Notes under the pieces: model-generated
Seen by the model: only the letters and a program-made list of their open reading frames with translations
What the model was told of the DNA's origin: nothing
Database searches by the model: none
Program-made: the position numbers and the translations under genes
Assembly: GCF_020169415.1 (NCBI RefSeq)
Contig: NZ_JAIULG010000011.1
Location: 1 to 64,000, forward strand
Reading direction: 5' to 3'
DNA: 64,000 bases
Source of the DNA: Tsukamurella sp. M9C
Lineage (GTDB): Bacteria > Actinomycetota > Actinomycetes > Mycobacteriales > Mycobacteriaceae
Part shown: one piece after another, positions 63,591 to 64,000 of the stretch
Layout: the number at the start of each line of letters is the position of its first letter
Position numbering within the stretch: position 1 is the first letter of the stretch

Positions 63591-64000
63591 ATGGAACTGC
63601 ACCAGCTCCGCTACCTCGTCGCCGTCGCCGACCGCGGCTCGTTCACGGCCGCCGCCGACGCACTGCACGTCGCCCAGTCCGGCGTCTCCGCGCAGGTCGC
63701 CAAGCTCGAACGCGAACTGGGCCACCGCCTGCTCGAACGCGGGGCGCGCACCGTCGGCCTCACGTCCGAGGGGGCGGAGCTGCTGCCGCACGCCCGGGCC
63801 GTGCTCGCCGCCGTGGACGCCGTGCGGACCGTCGCCGACGAGCTGACCGGCGTCGTCCGCGGCCACGTGCGGCTCGGGACCGTCATCGGGTGCACGATCC
63901 CGGGCTACCTCACGGGCTTCGCGGCGTTCCGCGTCGCGCACCCCGCGGTCACCGTCGACGTCGTGGAGGGCGATTCGGACGACCTCGTCGCCGACCTCGT
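63591..64000 (+). CDS. LysR-family regulator, N-terminal part
   Basis: 136 codons are visible before the right edge. The helix-turn-helix (ELHQLRYLVAVADRGSFTAA, AQSGVSAQVAKLEREL) is complete, followed by the start of the effector domain (GHVRLGTVIGCTIPGYLTGF). TATCAT (63577-63582) lies eight bases before ATG. It is divergent from the SnoaL-like gene, its probable target. Confidence 0.88.
   Translation, partial: MELHQLRYLVAVADRGSFTAAADALHVAQSGVSAQVAKLERELGHRLLERGARTVGLTSEGAELLPHARAVLAAVDAVRTVADELTGVVRGHVRLGTVIGCTIPGYLTGFAAFRVAHPAVTVDVVEGDSDDLVADL

Overview
The window is a compact, high-GC actinobacterial chromosome segment and fits a mycolic-acid bacterium of the order Mycobacteriales (Tsukamurella, Gordonia or Rhodococcus-like; the genus cannot be fixed from the sequence alone). 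Reasons: a single-chain type I fatty acid synthase followed by acpS; the block clpS - DUF2017 - mec - cysO - cysM - rhomboid - phosphodiesterase - rph - rdgB, with pncB divergent from clpS, which matches the Rv1330c-Rv1341 order of Mycobacterium tuberculosis; LytR-CpsA-Psr and L,D-transpeptidase wall enzymes; a haemophore-like protein; and about seventeen genes whose start codon lies only 6-7 bases after a TANNNT -10 element, the leaderless arrangement typical of the group. No phage, insertion sequence, rRNA or CRISPR array was seen.

Layout. 1-5.7 kb: end of a secreted serine protease, a DUF385 protein, two PH-domain membrane proteins, a glutaryl-CoA-dehydrogenase-like enzyme, tRNA-Lys and small membrane proteins. 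5.7-11.4 kb: L,D-transpeptidase, type II NADH dehydrogenase, LysR regulator, Bcp peroxiredoxin and an acyl-CoA dehydrogenase. 11.6-26.9 kb: a 15-kb lipogenic operon read leftward, fas, acpS and a 1,817-residue acetyl-CoA-carboxylase-like protein with a eukaryote-like domain order. 27-38 kb: sirtuin, a WXG-like linker protein, shikimate-dehydrogenase-like enzyme, a 1,405-residue helicase-nuclease that may act in phage defence, DEAD-box helicase and an acyl-CoA ligase. 38-42.8 kb: small membrane and exported proteins, tRNA-Leu, an IdeR-box-like site and an LCP protein. 42.8-50.3 kb: the conserved sulphur, RNA and NAD-salvage block. 50.3-52.2 kb: a truncated PIN gene and a hydrolase/TetR pair with tandem operators. 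52.3-61.2 kb: purine-ring degradation (uraD, uraH, uricase, permease) followed by glyoxylate salvage (hyi, tartronate semialdehyde reductase, gcl, glycerate kinase). 61.2-64 kb: an MpaB-type oxygenase with its TetR, a SnoaL-like protein and a truncated LysR gene.

Themes. ACC, AcpS and FAS I would together make malonyl-CoA, activate the carrier domain and build acyl chains from one transcript. The urate and glyoxylate operons begin with related promoters: the same -35, the same CRP/GlxR-type site at the same spacing, and a leader hairpin of matching sequence, which suggests cAMP-linked co-control. The most unexpected signal is not a gene: the 9-mer GCACCGTCG (or its complement) occurs about 40 times by eye, on both strands and in all codon phases, including as an inverted pair forming a transcription terminator, much like DNA-uptake-type repeats elsewhere.
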